Source of the DNA: JBFLXN01 sp040755715 [NCBI: Candidatus Edwardsbacteria bacterium]
GTDB taxonomy: Bacteria; Edwardsbacteria; AC1; JBFLXN01
Assembly: GCA_040755715.1 (NCBI GenBank)
Contig: JBFLXN010000011.1
Coordinates: 1 to 27,523 of the forward strand
Direction: 5' to 3'
DNA length: 27,523 bases
The position numbers and the translations under genes were made by a program. Below the pieces are notes generated by a model. That model had not been told where the DNA came from and ran no database searches. It saw only the letters and a program-made list of their open reading frames with translations. Below are positions 7,430 through 14,657 of this stretch, piece after piece. Within the stretch, counting starts at the first letter, position 1. Each line of letters starts with the position of its first letter.

Positions 7430-7520
7430 TCAAATACCAAAAATCAAAATGTCCGCTAAAGGCGGATCTGCCTCAGGCATGACAAAATGTTTTTAAAAGA
7501 TTTGATTTTTGATATTTGCA
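7430..7520. repeat. Intergenic word-palindrome (CAAATAYCAAAAATCAAA type)
   Basis: The left arm 7431-7448 and the reverse complement of 7501-7518 agree at 17 of 18 positions. Nested inside are a TCCGC/GCGGA palindrome (7452-7466) and TGCCTCAGGCA (7469-7479). The same A-rich word recurs at 19269-19384. Confidence 0.75.
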
Positions 7521-7555
7521 TTTTGAATTTAGCCGAGCAAAGTGAGGCGTGTCTT

Positions 7556-7627
7556 GCCCCTATCGTCTAGTGGTTAGGACACCACTCTTTCAAGGTGGCG
7601 GCACGGGTTCAAATCCCGTTGGGGGCA
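7556..7627 (+). tRNA. tRNA-Glu(TTC)
   Basis: The acceptor GCCCCTA (7556-7562) pairs with TGGGGGC (7620-7626), then discriminator A. The anticodon loop CTTTCAA gives TTC at 7589-7591. CCA is not encoded here, unlike the other three tRNAs in the window, so it must be added after transcription. Confidence 0.95.
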
Positions 7628-7692
7628 AACTAAAAGCAAATCCCAATCACCAAACCTGTCCTGAGGAGAGGTCAGGATTCCAAGCTCCAAAT

Positions 7693-7761
7693 AATAACCA
7701 ATGATTCAATCACTAATAACCAAATCCCAAACATCTATTGGTTATTTGGTAATTGGTTATT
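7693..7761. repeat. Intergenic word-palindrome (AATAACCAAT type)
   Basis: AATAACCAAT and AATAACCAAAT on the left (7693-7725) face ATTGGTTATT and TTGGTAATTGGTTATT on the right (7737-7761). The outer 10-mers are exact reverse complements. The gap between tRNA-Glu and tRNA-Ala is otherwise empty. Confidence 0.7.
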
Positions 7762-7779
7762 GGTCTTTGCTTTTTCTGG

Positions 7780-7855
<76 letters not shown>

Positions 7856-7899
7856 AAAACTTTAGAACAACCGTTGATGGAGAGAGATAAAAGAGAGCA

Positions 7900-7988
7900 T
7901 AAGTCCCAAGTACAAGTGTCTAAAGAATAAATAACCTTTGTCCGCCTGTGGCGAATGACTTATCCCTTGTGCACTTAAGACTTGTGCC
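7900..7988. repeat. Weak intergenic inverted repeat (CAAGT / ACTTG words)
   Basis: AAGTCCCAAGTACAAGTG at 7901-7918 faces CTTGTGCACTTAAGACTTG near 7967-7984. The match is interrupted, so this is a poorer example of the word-palindromes seen elsewhere. A TCCGCCTGTGGCGA partial palindrome lies between the arms (7941-7954). Confidence 0.4.
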
Positions 7989-8044
7989 TGGCGCAGTGGT
8001 AATATACATGTAAATCCGTGGCTAAAGTCAGGGGAGGAATAATT

Positions 8045-8509
8045 ATGTCTTTTGTTAAGTCACAAAAAGGAGCAAGTACCATTGGATGGCTAATTTTTCT
8101 GGTGATCTTGGGAGTAGCTATCCACATCGGCTACAAGTTAGGAATGCCATACCTCCGTTACTCTAATCTCAAGGGCAAAATGGAGGCACAGGCAAAACTG
8201 GCCGCTACAGAAAGTGACACTTCTATAGCCACTACCTTATCCCAGGACGCCTTAGAAAACAAAATACCCTTAGTGGGTGACTTTTTTTCATCGGACAGTA
8301 AGCCAGTTCCAACTACAGAGGAAGAGAAAGGAGAATACTTGAAAGGGGCAAAGAGTGCATTCCTCTCGGCTATCAACCGTTTTCCCGGCGATTCTATTAT
8401 TATCAGCCTCTCCTATGAGATGGATGTGAATTTTTCTATCTTGGGACAGCATCTGCACAAGCAACACTTAGTCTTTCAGCCGAGGGTTGCTGAACTCTTA
8501 GGAAAATAG
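8045..8509 (+). CDS. Single-pass membrane protein, DUF4845-like
   Basis: The 154-residue protein has one N-terminal membrane segment, IGWLIFLVILGVAIHIGYKL (about 13-32), preceded by a short positive stretch with QKG, as in pilin-like anchors. A helical region and a C-terminal part with SIIISLSYEMDVNFSIL follow, predicted to form strands. This layout (QxG, one helix, then a small alpha/beta domain) resembles DUF4845 proteins of unknown function. ATG 8045 is chosen over the upstream GTG at 8018, because GGGGAGG (8031-8037) lies 7 bases before it. The protein should sit in the inner membrane with the C-terminus outside. Function is unknown. Confidence 0.65.
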   Translation: MSFVKSQKGASTIGWLIFLVILGVAIHIGYKLGMPYLRYSNLKGKMEAQAKLAATESDTSIATTLSQDALENKIPLVGDFFSSDSKPVPTTEEEKGEYLKGAKSAFLSAINRFPGDSIIISLSYEMDVNFSILGQHLHKQHLVFQPRVAELLGK

Positions 8510-8523
8510 GAAATTCAAAGACT

Positions 8524-8595
8524 ACCACGAAAGCACGAAATTTGGAAAGCAGGAGATAAAAAATATCCTTTTTCGTGATTTCGTGTCTTCGTGGT
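8524..8595. repeat. Intergenic word-palindrome (ACCACGAAAGCACGAAAT type)
   Basis: The 18-base arm at 8524-8541 and the reverse complement of 8578-8595 agree at 16 of 18 positions. Each arm is itself built of two similar words (ACCACGAAA, GCACGAAAT). It fills the gap between the preceding gene and the HNH gene. Confidence 0.8.
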
Positions 8596-8632
8596 TTATC
8601 TTGTTTAGAAAATTGTGGGGATAGCGAAAATT

Positions 8633-9136
8633 ATGCTTGACCGCCATGTTTTAGTGCTTAATCAAAATTATGAGCCACTTTCTATCTGCAAGGCAAAACG
8701 AGCCATTGTGCTTGTTTATTTGGGTAAGGCAGAAATTGTAGAAAGGGATGGGCGGCTCATTCATTCAGTCAGTGGTTCCTTCCCACTGCCGAGTGTAGTG
8801 AGATTGAGTTTCTATGTAAAGACACCAAAGAAAGACATAAATCTTACCCGACAGAATATCATTAAAAGAGACCAACACACTTGTCAATATTGTGGTACCA
8901 CTAAAGGACCGCTGACCACTGACCACATTATCCCTAAATCGCAAGGCGGGGAAGATAGTTGGGAAAATTTAGTTTGTGCCTGCATTAAATGTAACAACAA
9001 GAAAGGAGACCGCAATCCCAAAGAAGCGAAAATGCCACTTTACCGTCGACCGAAAAAGCCGCACTATCTAACCTTTATTCATTGCTTTATCACGGCGCCT
9101 GACTCCCACTGGAAACCTTATCTTTTCCTGGAATAA
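8633..9136 (+). CDS. HNH endonuclease
   Basis: The 167-residue protein opens with the family N-terminus VLVLNQNYEPLSICKAKRAI and carries a C-terminal HNH domain. CQYCG and CIKCN are the two zinc-binding pairs, and LTTDHIIPKSQGGEDSWENL contains the DH catalytic pair and the central Asn. This is the common stand-alone chromosomal HNH family found in many bacteria without a nearby restriction system; its target is unknown. ATG 8633 is preferred to GTG 8615 because homologues start just before the VLVLN strand. The carboxypeptidase gene follows by 12 bases, probably in the same transcript. Confidence 0.92.
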   Translation: MLDRHVLVLNQNYEPLSICKAKRAIVLVYLGKAEIVERDGRLIHSVSGSFPLPSVVRLSFYVKTPKKDINLTRQNIIKRDQHTCQYCGTTKGPLTTDHIIPKSQGGEDSWENLVCACIKCNNKKGDRNPKEAKMPLYRRPKKPHYLTFIHCFITAPDSHWKPYLFLE

Positions 9137-9148
9137 ACTGGAATAAAA

Positions 9149-10708
9149 ATGTTCAAAATAAAGGAGTGGTTAAATATCTTGAGAAATTTATTGGTCATTC
9201 TTCTGGTTTTGCTTTCGTTTGAAACTTCTCCCCTAGCCAAGAGTAGACCTAAACGACAGAGGTCTATTCCTCCTCTGACCTTACAAATCACCGGCCATCT
9301 TCAGCATGACATTGACCATCTTTTAGAACATCTCCTATTTAAAGAGACTATTTGGGGAATAGCCATTCTCTGTCTGGATGACACAAGCCTCATTTACACC
9401 CGCAATCCAGACAGAGCTTTTGTGCCGGCTTCAAATGTCAAACTTTTCACTACCGCTATAGCTTTAGCTAAACTCGGTCCTGCATATCAATATCAGACTA
9501 AAATCTTTCAGATGGGAACAGTGGATTCATTTGGCTGGCTTAAGGGTTCTCTGATTATTAAAGGTGGTGGAGACCCCACCTTTGACGACCCTTCACCATT
9601 GGAATCCTGGGCAGATAGCCTTGTTCAGAAGGGAATCAGTTGCATTCAAGGGGACATTATTGGAGACGCCTGTGCACTCCTAAATGGAGTAAACCCACCC
9701 TGGCCAGATAAAGAAAAGAAAAAAATTGTTTCACAAATCTCTTCCCTCTCATTCGCTAATAACGAAATTAAAATTACACTTACCCCAGGAGAAAAATTAG
9801 GCGCACCACTTTTAGTCAAAATTCAGCCGGAAAGAGATTATTTTATAGTTAATCAAACAAAGACGGTGAAGACTCGTTATGGGTATTGCCGAATCTCCGC
9901 CAGAAGTGGAAAGAGATTCTCCCGAAAAAGGAGGGTTTCACTTAACGAGGCAATTTCTTTAGCCATTCATGGAGATACAATCTATGTGAAAGGCACCTTA
10001 GGAAAGAATAGGCAGAGTAGAACATTTCGTCTGTCAGCACCGGACCCCGGTAAACATTTTGCAGGTGTCTTAAAAAGAATCTTGGAGAAAAAAGGAATTT
10101 TAATTAGTGGAAAGGCTTTGGGAATTGGAGAAGCGATGTTTTCTAAATCGCAGAAAATCAATCCACAACCTCTCTTTGTCTGGCATTCACTTCCCTTGCA
10201 AGAGCTGGTAAAGGTTGTCAATAAACGCAGTGATAATATTTACGCCGAATATCTTTTTAACACCTTGGGTGCTGAAATTACTCAAGAAGCAAGCCACCAA
10301 GGGGGAATGGGAGTTCAACAGGAATTTCTCCTTGAGACAAATTTAGGCGAGTGTCGATTGGTGGATGGTTCTGGACTTTCCAAAGAAAACGAAGTAACGC
10401 CGAGGCAAATTGTGAATCTTTTGCAATATATCTATCAACAACCTTATGCTGAAACCTTCTACAATTCCTTGCCAATCGCTGGGATTGATGGAACCTTAGG
10501 ACAAAGAATGCAGAATGAAGAAGTCAGAGGACGGGTCTATGCGAAGACAGGAACACTCAACGGAGTCAGTGCTCTCTCAGGCTATCTAAGAGCAAAGAAT
10601 GGAAAGACCTATGCCTTTGCTATTATTGGTAATCATATTAAAAGGAAAAAATTAGCAGAGAAGGTGGAGGACTATATCTGTCAACTATTGATAGAATCTT
10701 CAGGATGA
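9149..10708 (+). CDS. dacB: D-alanyl-D-alanine carboxypeptidase/endopeptidase, PBP4 (peptidase S13)
   Basis: The 519-residue penicillin-binding protein cleaves D-Ala and cross-links from peptidoglycan in the periplasm. An N-terminal signal or anchor (NLLVILLVLLSF, about 13-24) exports it. Three active-site motifs are present: SNVK at 95-98 (nucleophile Ser95, Lys98), SDN at 361-363, and KTG at 466-468. GGGDPTFDDP is the class C marker and the GT(L)NGVSALSGYL box follows KTG. The large insert between motifs 1 and 2 is typical of PBP4. Length is normal and all catalytic residues are intact. It follows the HNH gene closely and is followed by a palindromic gap before trpS. Confidence 0.95.
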   Translation: MFKIKEWLNILRNLLVILLVLLSFETSPLAKSRPKRQRSIPPLTLQITGHLQHDIDHLLEHLLFKETIWGIAILCLDDTSLIYTRNPDRAFVPASNVKLFTTAIALAKLGPAYQYQTKIFQMGTVDSFGWLKGSLIIKGGGDPTFDDPSPLESWADSLVQKGISCIQGDIIGDACALLNGVNPPWPDKEKKKIVSQISSLSFANNEIKITLTPGEKLGAPLLVKIQPERDYFIVNQTKTVKTRYGYCRISARSGKRFSRKRRVSLNEAISLAIHGDTIYVKGTLGKNRQSRTFRLSAPDPGKHFAGVLKRILEKKGILISGKALGIGEAMFSKSQKINPQPLFVWHSLPLQELVKVVNKRSDNIYAEYLFNTLGAEITQEASHQGGMGVQQEFLLETNLGECRLVDGSGLSKENEVTPRQIVNLLQYIYQQPYAETFYNSLPIAGIDGTLGQRMQNEEVRGRVYAKTGTLNGVSALSGYLRAKNGKTYAFAIIGNHIKRKKLAEKVEDYICQLLIESSG

Positions 10709-10711
10709 TTT

Positions 10712-10870
10712 AGACATCAGACTTCAGACTAAAGAAAACTAAGATCACTGAAGACAAGAATAAGGTTAAGGTTTAGGATAAGGTCAAGGTTAAGATGTTA
10801 TATCTTATTTCTCTCAACATTAACCTCAACCTTATTTTCACTTCCGTGTCTAAAGTCTGAAGTCTAATAT
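10712..10870. repeat. Nested intergenic word-palindrome (AGACTTCAGACT and AATAAGGTTAAGGTT types)
   Basis: The outer arms AGACTTCAGACT (10719-10730) and 10854-10865 are exact reverse complements. Nested inside, AATAAGGTTAAGGTT (10759-10773) matches the reverse complement of 10822-10836 at 14 of 15 positions. Both arms contain tandem-like word repeats. Confidence 0.85.
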
Positions 10871-10883
10871 CTGAATTAAAGTT

Positions 10884-11915
10884 ATGAAACAGCGAATTTT
10901 AAGCGGAATGCGCTCTACCGCTCGCCTGCATTTAGGCAATTACGAGGGCGCCTTAAAAAATTGGGTAGCCCTGCAAAATGACTATGAACTATTTGCCATG
11001 ATTGCTGATTGGCATGCCCTCACCACTGATTATGAAGATACCATTAATCTAAAAGATTACATCCACGAAGTGGCTATTGATTATTTGAGTAGTGGACTTA
11101 ATCCTGAAATTTGCACTATTTTTGTGCAGTCAGATGTAAAGGAGCATGCTGAACTACATCTTCTCTTTTCTATGTTTATCCCTACTCCCTGGCTTTTACG
11201 CAATCCCACGGTTAAGGAACAGGCAAAAGATTTGGGATTGCTACAAAATGAAGATGACCAAGAGATGACTAAAATAAACTATGGGCATTTAGGCTACCCG
11301 GTCCTTCAAGCGGCGGATATTTTGATTTATAAAGCAGACTTTGTGCCGGTGGGTGAAGACCAACTCCCACATTTAGAACTATGCCGGGAAATTGCCAGAC
11401 GCTTCAATAGTCTTTATGGAAATGTCTTTCCGGAACCCCAGCCAAAACTGACGGCAGCGGCTCGCCTTCCGGGACTTGATGGAAAGAGGATGTCAAAATC
11501 GCTCGGCAATGTGATTGAATTAGCCGATGACTCTGAAGTTATTCGTAAAAAAGTTCTTTCAATGTTTACTGACCCATTAAAAGTATATAAAGGCGATAAA
11601 GGCGACCCAAAGATTCGTGGTTGCCCGGTCTTTGCTTACCAGGAGATTTATAATCAAACAAAATCAAAAGAAACAGAAATAGAGTGCAAAGTTGGCAAAT
11701 TGGGCTGTGTTGACTGCAAAAAGTTTCTCGCAGAGGAATTAATCGCTACTTTAGCCCCGCTACAAAATCGCCGACAAGAATTGATTGCCCAACCAAAGAA
11801 AATAGAAGAGATTCTTGAACAAGGGAAGAAGAAAGCCCAATCAGTGGCTCAGCAGACAATGGAAGAAGTGAGAGAGACAATGCACTTGCGAGGAAGTGTT
11901 ATCAAAAATACTTGA
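10884..11915 (+). CDS. trpS: Tryptophan--tRNA ligase
   Basis: The 343-residue class I aminoacyl-tRNA synthetase charges tRNA-Trp. The HIGH-type signature is HLGNYEGAL, with His16 and Gly18-Asn19, and the KMSKS loop is RMSKS at 202-206. DWHALTTDY, GYPVLQAADILIYKADFVPV and GEDQLPHLEL are characteristic of TrpRS. The end, TMEEVRETMHL, is the usual C-terminal helix. Length is normal for the compact bacterial form. A promoter for the next gene overlaps its stop codon. Confidence 0.97.
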   Translation: MKQRILSGMRSTARLHLGNYEGALKNWVALQNDYELFAMIADWHALTTDYEDTINLKDYIHEVAIDYLSSGLNPEICTIFVQSDVKEHAELHLLFSMFIPTPWLLRNPTVKEQAKDLGLLQNEDDQEMTKINYGHLGYPVLQAADILIYKADFVPVGEDQLPHLELCREIARRFNSLYGNVFPEPQPKLTAAARLPGLDGKRMSKSLGNVIELADDSEVIRKKVLSMFTDPLKVYKGDKGDPKIRGCPVFAYQEIYNQTKSKETEIECKVGKLGCVDCKKFLAEELIATLAPLQNRRQELIAQPKKIEEILEQGKKKAQSVAQQTMEEVRETMHLRGSVIKNT

Positions 11916-11941
11916 CAAATTATCAGTCTATTTGATAAAAT
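11912..11941 (+). promoter_or_regulatory. Sigma70-like promoter overlapping the trpS stop codon
   Basis: TTGACA (11912-11917) contains the trpS TGA, and TAAAAT (11936-11941) follows after 18 bases. It would drive the membrane-protein gene at 12049 with a leader of about 100 bases. Confidence 0.6.
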
Positions 11942-12048
11942 ATAAACTCCTAACTCAAAGCCGTTGGCTTTTTTATCCACTCCACTCTGAGTTTGTGGCG
12001 CGGCTGAAAAACAAAAATATAAACCAAAACCAAAAAGGAGGTTCAAAG

Positions 12049-13257
12049 ATGATTAAACTTCACTTCAACTTCAAGGATGTTTTCCGGGCGGCGAGACTGG
12101 CTTTCAGCCCCAAGAAACTCTGGATTCAATTCTGCGGACTCTTCCTCGGGTCAATCTTCTACGCCATCTTCGCCTATTTGACCTTGATGGCTGAAGGTCA
12201 AGGGATTGTGGAAATCTGGGGTAGTTATCATTGGCTTCCACTTCTACCCTTAGAACAAGTCTTAGGTTTTGCCTGGTATAGTTGGATTCTTTTCATCATC
12301 GGCTGTCTTTTATTTCTCATTACCACACTTTTCGCCAATACTCTGGTTTGTAAAATTGCCTTTGAACAATTGAAAGGGAATGAATTCTTTGAGATTAAAG
12401 AGTCAATGAAATTTCTTAAAGAGAATTGGAAAGCGGTCATCGGAGCACCATTCACTATTTTCCTTTTTACCTTCTTTATTCTCATCTGTGGTTTTATTCT
12501 CGGCTTGTGGGGAAAGATTCCTTATGTTGGCGAAATCTCTGTGGTTTTACTGACTATTCCCATTTTCTTTGTCTGTGTATTCATTGTTTTCTTGTTGATT
12601 GTTTTAGGTTTTAGTTTGAAACTTTCACCCGCCATTGTGGCAACTACCAAGAGTGATACCTTTGATACTGTGTTTGAGTCTTTCTCTACGGTTACCAGCC
12701 AGCCGTGGCGTCTGGTTCTCTATGAATTTCTATTGGGAGCCATCGCCTGGCTCGGTCTGGTTATCTTATCTACCGCCAGTAGATGGGCTCTATGGATTGC
12801 CAAAGCCGAACTCGGCTGGAATGTCCTTATGGGAGACAAACTTTTAGGAATCATTGATAAAGCGTTGGTTTATTTACCTCCTCTAAAGGAATTTTGCCTG
12901 AGGCTATGCCCCCAGTTATCTCCTTCAGAGCCCTGTGCATTCTTGGAAGGCATAGGTTTGGGGCTCACTCCTTCTGGCTTAGGTATACCTCTCAGTGGCT
13001 GGGGTGAATTCTGCGCCTTTCTTCTGGGAATCTTCCTCTGGCTCATTGTTTTAACTGTCCTCAGCTATTTCTTCGCCATTGGTAGTGTGGGACAGACATT
13101 GATTTATACAATCTTGGTCAAGATGAAGGATGAAAAGAACCTCTTGGAAAAGAAAGAGGAAGAAGAAAAACCATTTGAAGAGATAAAACCTGCCGAAGAA
13201 AAGAAAGAAGAAGAGAAGAAGGAAGAAGAAAAGAAAGAGGAAGAGAAGAAGGAATAA
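12049..13257 (+). CDS. Polytopic membrane protein with Glu/Lys-rich cytoplasmic tail
   Basis: The 402-residue protein has about six or seven hydrophobic segments (roughly 25-48, 73-98, 130-152, 160-190, 225-245 and 330-355). Its highly charged tail repeats EEEKKEEEKKEEEKK from about residue 365 to the end. I do not recognise a characterised family; the amphipathic start FKDVFRAARLAF and the TM layout resemble uncharacterised bacterial proteins with several membrane helices. ATG 12049 is chosen because a perfect AGGAGG (12036-12041) lies 7 bases before it; the open frame extending up to 11896 overlaps trpS and lacks a ribosome site. The tail resembles degenerate charged low-complexity ends and may vary in length between strains. 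Function is unknown. Confidence 0.75.
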   Translation: MIKLHFNFKDVFRAARLAFSPKKLWIQFCGLFLGSIFYAIFAYLTLMAEGQGIVEIWGSYHWLPLLPLEQVLGFAWYSWILFIIGCLLFLITTLFANTLVCKIAFEQLKGNEFFEIKESMKFLKENWKAVIGAPFTIFLFTFFILICGFILGLWGKIPYVGEISVVLLTIPIFFVCVFIVFLLIVLGFSLKLSPAIVATTKSDTFDTVFESFSTVTSQPWRLVLYEFLLGAIAWLGLVILSTASRWALWIAKAELGWNVLMGDKLLGIIDKALVYLPPLKEFCLRLCPQLSPSEPCAFLEGIGLGLTPSGLGIPLSGWGEFCAFLLGIFLWLIVLTVLSYFFAIGSVGQTLIYTILVKMKDEKNLLEKKEEEEKPFEEIKPAEEKKEEEKKEEEKKEEEKKE

Positions 13258-13274
13258 AGGAATTGACATAGATA

Positions 13275-13311
13275 TACCCCCCTTAGATAATTACATTATC
13301 CTAACGGGGTA
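13275..13311. repeat. Stem-loop after the membrane-protein gene
   Basis: ACCCCCCTTAGATAAT on the left and ATTATCCTAACGGGGT on the right form an imperfect hairpin around TAC. There is no T-run, so on its own it is not a clear terminator. Confidence 0.5.
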
Positions 13312-13320
13312 AAAAGAGAA

Positions 13321-13354
13321 GTAGGGGCGTAATATATTACGCCCCTACTTTTTT
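13321..13354 (+). terminator. 28-bp perfect palindrome with T-run, probable intrinsic terminator
   Basis: Bases 13321-13348 read the same on both strands. GTAGGGGCG at one end and CGCCCCTAC at the other flank an AT core, and TTTTTT follows at 13349-13354. It lies between the membrane-protein gene and dprA. Palindromes with GTAGGGGCG ends occur widely in environmental bacterial genomes, so this may be a mobile palindrome that also serves as terminator. Confidence 0.75.
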
Positions 13355-13356
13355 GC

Positions 13357-13386
13357 TTGCCTTTTGTGAATTGATTGGGATATAAT
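13357..13386 (+). promoter_or_regulatory. Possible promoter for dprA with very short leader
   Basis: A perfect TATAAT (13381-13386) lies 14 bases before the dprA ATG, with TTGCCT (13357-13362) 18 bases upstream as a partial -35. Transcription would start only about 8 bases before ATG, and no ribosome-binding sequence is visible. Confidence 0.45.
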
Positions 13387-13400
13387 AAATAACAATATAT

Positions 13401-14495
13401 ATGAAACCTGAAGAACTAAAATACTGGCTGGCTTTGGATTTAGTGCCGGGGGTAGGTGAGGGCAAACTAAAGGCACTCGTCCTGCGGTTTGGCTCGCCTC
13501 AAGCAGTCTTTCGGGCTTCACTTCAAGAATTCTCGGAAGTGCCCCGAATGGACGAGAAGACGGCCAAGGCCATCTTACACTCTTCGGAGGATTCACTGAA
13601 AAAAGAAGTTGACCGACAGTTACAATTGATAGAAAGACACAATGTCAAAGTTATTACTTTCAAAGATAATGATTATCCAAGTTCACTTCTGCCCATACCG
13701 GATGCGCCACCGATTCTCTTTGTTCGTGGAGAAATTTTGGAAAAGGACAAAGAAGCGGTGGCTGTTGTCGGCTGTCGGGCGGCGACAGGCTATGGCAAGG
13801 CGATAGCCGAGAAACTGGCGGTTGATTTAGCTCAACGAGGAATTACTGTAGTCAGTGGTATGGCACGAGGGATAGATTCAGCGGCACACCGCGCCACTCT
13901 GAGGGTGAAAGGGCGTACCATCGCTGTCCTTGGTTGCGGAGTAGATATTGTCTATCCTTCAGAGAATAGAGAATTGCGAGATGAAATAATTTCCCGAGGA
14001 GCAGTGATTTCTGAATTTTTGATGGGGACCGAGCCTTCTGCCGGAAATTTCCCACGGAGAAACCGTTTGATTACCGGACTTTCCTTGGGTGTCGTCGCAG
14101 TTGAGGCAAGAAAAGATAGCGGGGTTTTTAGTACCGTCAAGTGGGCTTTGGAGCAGGGTAAAGAGGTCTTTGCCGTGCCCGGACCAATCAATGCCAGCAC
14201 AAGTTTTGGCACCAATCAGTTAATTAAACAAGGTGCCAAAATGGTGCAGACGGTGGAAGACATCTTGGAAGAATTGAAGATTCAAAAGGAGGCGGCGCAA
14301 CAAGTAGAAAAAGTTCTGCACCTTTCAGAAGAAGAAAGACAAATTTATGACCTCCTTTCTGCTTCACCTAAACACATTGACCTCATCTGTGAAGAGAGTG
14401 ACAAACCTTTACCTCAATTGTTGACTACCCTCTTAGATTTAGAATTAAGAGGAGTGGTGAAACAATTAGCCGGGAAAATGTTTGTGCGGATGTAA
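13401..14495 (+). CDS. dprA: DNA-processing protein DprA
   Basis: The 364-residue protein loads RecA on incoming single-stranded DNA during natural transformation. Helix-hairpin-helix-like residues 10-60 (VPGVGEGKLKALV) come first. The Rossmann-like core follows, with VVGCRAATGYG (122-132), SGMARGIDSAAH (152-163), VLGCGVDIVYP (about 176-186) and FPRRNRLITG (217-226), the standard DprA signatures. The C-terminal winged helix (about 305-360) is the DprA_WH domain. All conserved loops are intact. An intrinsic terminator precedes it, so it is its own unit. Confidence 0.97.
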   Translation: MKPEELKYWLALDLVPGVGEGKLKALVLRFGSPQAVFRASLQEFSEVPRMDEKTAKAILHSSEDSLKKEVDRQLQLIERHNVKVITFKDNDYPSSLLPIPDAPPILFVRGEILEKDKEAVAVVGCRAATGYGKAIAEKLAVDLAQRGITVVSGMARGIDSAAHRATLRVKGRTIAVLGCGVDIVYPSENRELRDEIISRGAVISEFLMGTEPSAGNFPRRNRLITGLSLGVVAVEARKDSGVFSTVKWALEQGKEVFAVPGPINASTSFGTNQLIKQGAKMVQTVEDILEELKIQKEAAQQVEKVLHLSEEERQIYDLLSASPKHIDLICEESDKPLPQLLTTLLDLELRGVVKQLAGKMFVRM

Positions 14496-14520
14496 AATGG
14501 CTGCTAGTGTTCTGTAACAT

Positions 14521-14649
14521 GAATATAAGGTTATATTCTTTTGAAGAGCGGAGTCTCTAGACAAGCGAATATCAGGTTATCAGATTATCAGACGATCAGG
14601 GAATATAGATTAACCTGGTAGCCTGATAATCTGATTCTCTGATAATCGC
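14521..14649. repeat. Two intergenic palindromes (GAATATAA and ATCAGATTATCAG types)
   Basis: GAATATAA/TTATATTC is an 8-bp stem at 14521-14538. The main element pairs 14565-14600 with the reverse complement of 14613-14649. GCGAATATCAG and ATCAGATTATCAG match their partners, the latter exactly over 13 bases. It fills the gap between dprA and the DUF362 gene. Confidence 0.85.
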
Positions 14650-14657
14650 CTTTAACA

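Noticed and set aside
13051-13269. Minus-strand Phe/Leu-rich frame
   Set aside because: It is the antisense of the Glu/Lys-rich repeat tail of the membrane protein.
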